A DNA stretch of 64,000 bases from Fratercula arctica (taxonomy: Eukaryota > Chordata > Aves > Charadriiformes > Alcidae). This document shows positions 62,326 to 64,000 of this stretch, in pieces (the stretch's first letter is position 1; every line of letters begins with the position of its first letter). Location of the stretch: positions 3,369,791-3,433,790 of the forward strand of contig CANTUZ010000024.1 in the NCBI GenBank assembly GCA_947846985.1, read 5' to 3'. Made by a program: the position numbers and the translations under genes. The notes beneath the pieces are model-generated. The model was not told where the DNA came from. It saw only the letters and a program-made list of their open reading frames with translations, and searched no databases.

Positions 62326-64000
62326 CCTTTGCTACTGCTCTGATCCCACTGAGCTCATGCCATTTTTTTATCTAAGCTCAAATACTCACTAACCAGATAC
62401 ACCTCGCTATAGATGGGACGGGTCACAGGAATTCCCAGGACTAAACCTCCTCACAGCCTCCTAGGATCAGCCGACCGCGCTGCTACTGAGGATAGGTACC
62501 TGCTCATTTTCATACCATGCTCTGTAAGACACCTCCCTCAATAAGCAGATAGAACAACTGTTGCACTGTTGCAGCTGGAAAGCAAAAGATCGCTCTAGAA
62601 AGCAAGGATCACTCCCCCCCTTTTGAGCAAACCTGTTCAAAGAGGGTGAGACCTCACCAATAACCATAGAGAAACGAGACCTAACCTTTCCAGTAGTTAG
62701 CATACTTTCAGCAGTAAGAGCACACTGATTGCTTGTCAGACTGAAACATAAGCCTGGCTAGATACGAAATGCTTCCTTCGCTATAATCCACTGCCTAAAG
62801 TTGTTTGGTTCAGTTTCTGTAGGGACAAATCTAAACCACCCATTTTGTAAATGGCCCACTTACCAACAAGAGACTAAACTGGCCTCTCTTTGCAAGCTCC
62901 CAACAACGGGGCAATGGCGAAGTGATTTTTTTGCGGAAGATGAGAACATTTCGTACTGCCCTGCAAAGGCGGAAGGTCAGGCTGAGTCTCAGAACGTCAG
63001 TCTAAAGTCTCAGGCAAATTAAGAAGGGAGCAAAGACCAGGACCACAGCCTGCTTTCCTGTACCGCCATTTCTCTCCATCCCTGTCCTTCCCTCCTCTTT
63101 GATACTGTGTTCCATTTCTGTTCCCTCTCTCCAGCTTCTAGTGTCTTCTCTCTACCCTCTTACCACACTGGCTGGGATTAGTTCCCTGTGGAATGCAGAG
63201 TTTCATTTTTGAGGCGTGGAGCCCAATTCTCTCTCTCAGACCAGAGTCTGACAAACATTTTGAGTCAGTATAAGCCGGCTTTGCTGCTCCCCACCTTCTG
63301 CTGTTTTACCTGCACCGGGCAACGTACAGTGGAAGGTCGGATTGCATCTGAATCACTATCCCAGCCTGGTCCAGTTGCCTTGGTCATCGTGATGGGACAA
63401 AGGAAGGGAAAGCACAGGAACAGGAATAAACCACAAAGGTGAGGAGAAAGTGAAGCTGATTCTTTTAGTGCAATCTCAGCTTACGCCAACTTAAAGTGTT
63501 TGCTGAACTGCAATTCATTTGCAGTTCACTTGCACCGTCATTTTAACTGAGCTGGCTGATTTTTCAATGGATTTGCTTCTAAAATGTTCAGTTACCTACT
63601 CTGAGTCACCCTGCAGCTCCGCAAACTCTAACATCAGCGAAATGGAGGCCCTGGAGGAGCAATGTGCCTGTCACATGGAAACGTTGCCTGGTGTCTACAC
63701 TGAGGCCCGCACCGAGCTACGCTCTCCGTGCAACTTTGGCCGGCTGTGGGTACCTAACGATGGACAAGACGCAATCCAGTGTTGGCCACGGCAAATTCTA
63801 TACATTACACTTTTGCAATGAGGACTTATATTTGTTATTATTGATAAAAATCATGTATTAGATAAAAACATTGTATTTCCCTAAACAACAGACAACATTT
63901 TAATCAATTACTAATTTACTATTACTAAATTTCTTTGGTGAACTGGACTTTGCACTCCTCTAGGGAAGTCGCTGCTGGCTAAACAGATCACGACTCCTGC
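62326..64000. other. ASH1L: ASH1L intron up to window end, nothing recognised
   Basis: Mostly AT-rich sequence. No exon with ASH1L similarity was recognised on the minus strand, so the large N-terminal coding exon must start beyond 64000. Open frames such as 63188-63442 and 63519-63821 have no family resemblance. Confidence 0.45.

Overview
The window looks like a gene-dense stretch of a bird genome, probably a microchromosome. Three things point that way: several 5'-truncated CR1 LINE tails ending in the ATTCTATG-type 3' terminus, short introns with long GC-rich CpG islands, and a conserved vertebrate gene block. The order is CLK2(-) - HCN3(+) - FDPS(+) - RUSC1(+) - ASH1L(-), which matches the human 1q22 neighbourhood except that no pyruvate kinase (PKLR) exons lie between HCN3 and FDPS. 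I cannot name the species.

Layout. 1-1740: 5' flank of the next gene (SCAMP3 by synteny, not proven) with a CpG-rich start. 1741-8612: CLK2, a LAMMER dual-specificity kinase, 12 coding exons, 504 aa. 9.6-11.4 kb: a shared CpG island from which CLK2 (leftward) and HCN3 (rightward) probably both start. 10786-20.8 kb: HCN3, 8 coding exons, 941 aa, with a 2.2 kb 3'UTR. 20.8-22.8 kb: intergenic, with a cluster of GATTA motifs and a C-rich tandem repeat. 22835-25.66 kb: FDPS, 9 coding exons, 348 aa. 25.7-33.0 kb: RUSC1, with two alternative 5' coding exons giving about 1093 and 652 aa. From 33 kb the composition switches to AT-rich, and 34.6-64 kb is the 3' part of ASH1L on the minus strand: 22 coding exons (plus one candidate micro-exon) encoding the last 959 aa (AWS-SET-postSET, bromodomain, PHD, BAH). 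The rest of ASH1L lies beyond 64000.

The five genes do not form one pathway. CLK2 phosphorylates SR splicing factors, HCN3 is a hyperpolarisation-activated channel, FDPS makes farnesyl diphosphate, RUSC1 is a RUN/SH3 adaptor, and ASH1L is an H3K36 methyltransferase. Exon joins were derived by eye from GT/AG sites, reading-phase continuity and remembered family sequence. Every join listed keeps phase. No clearly new biological system was found. The more unusual items are a roughly 1 kb minisatellite in an ASH1L intron, the PKLR-free interval with its motif cluster, the composite FDPS promoter and the two RUSC1 start exons.
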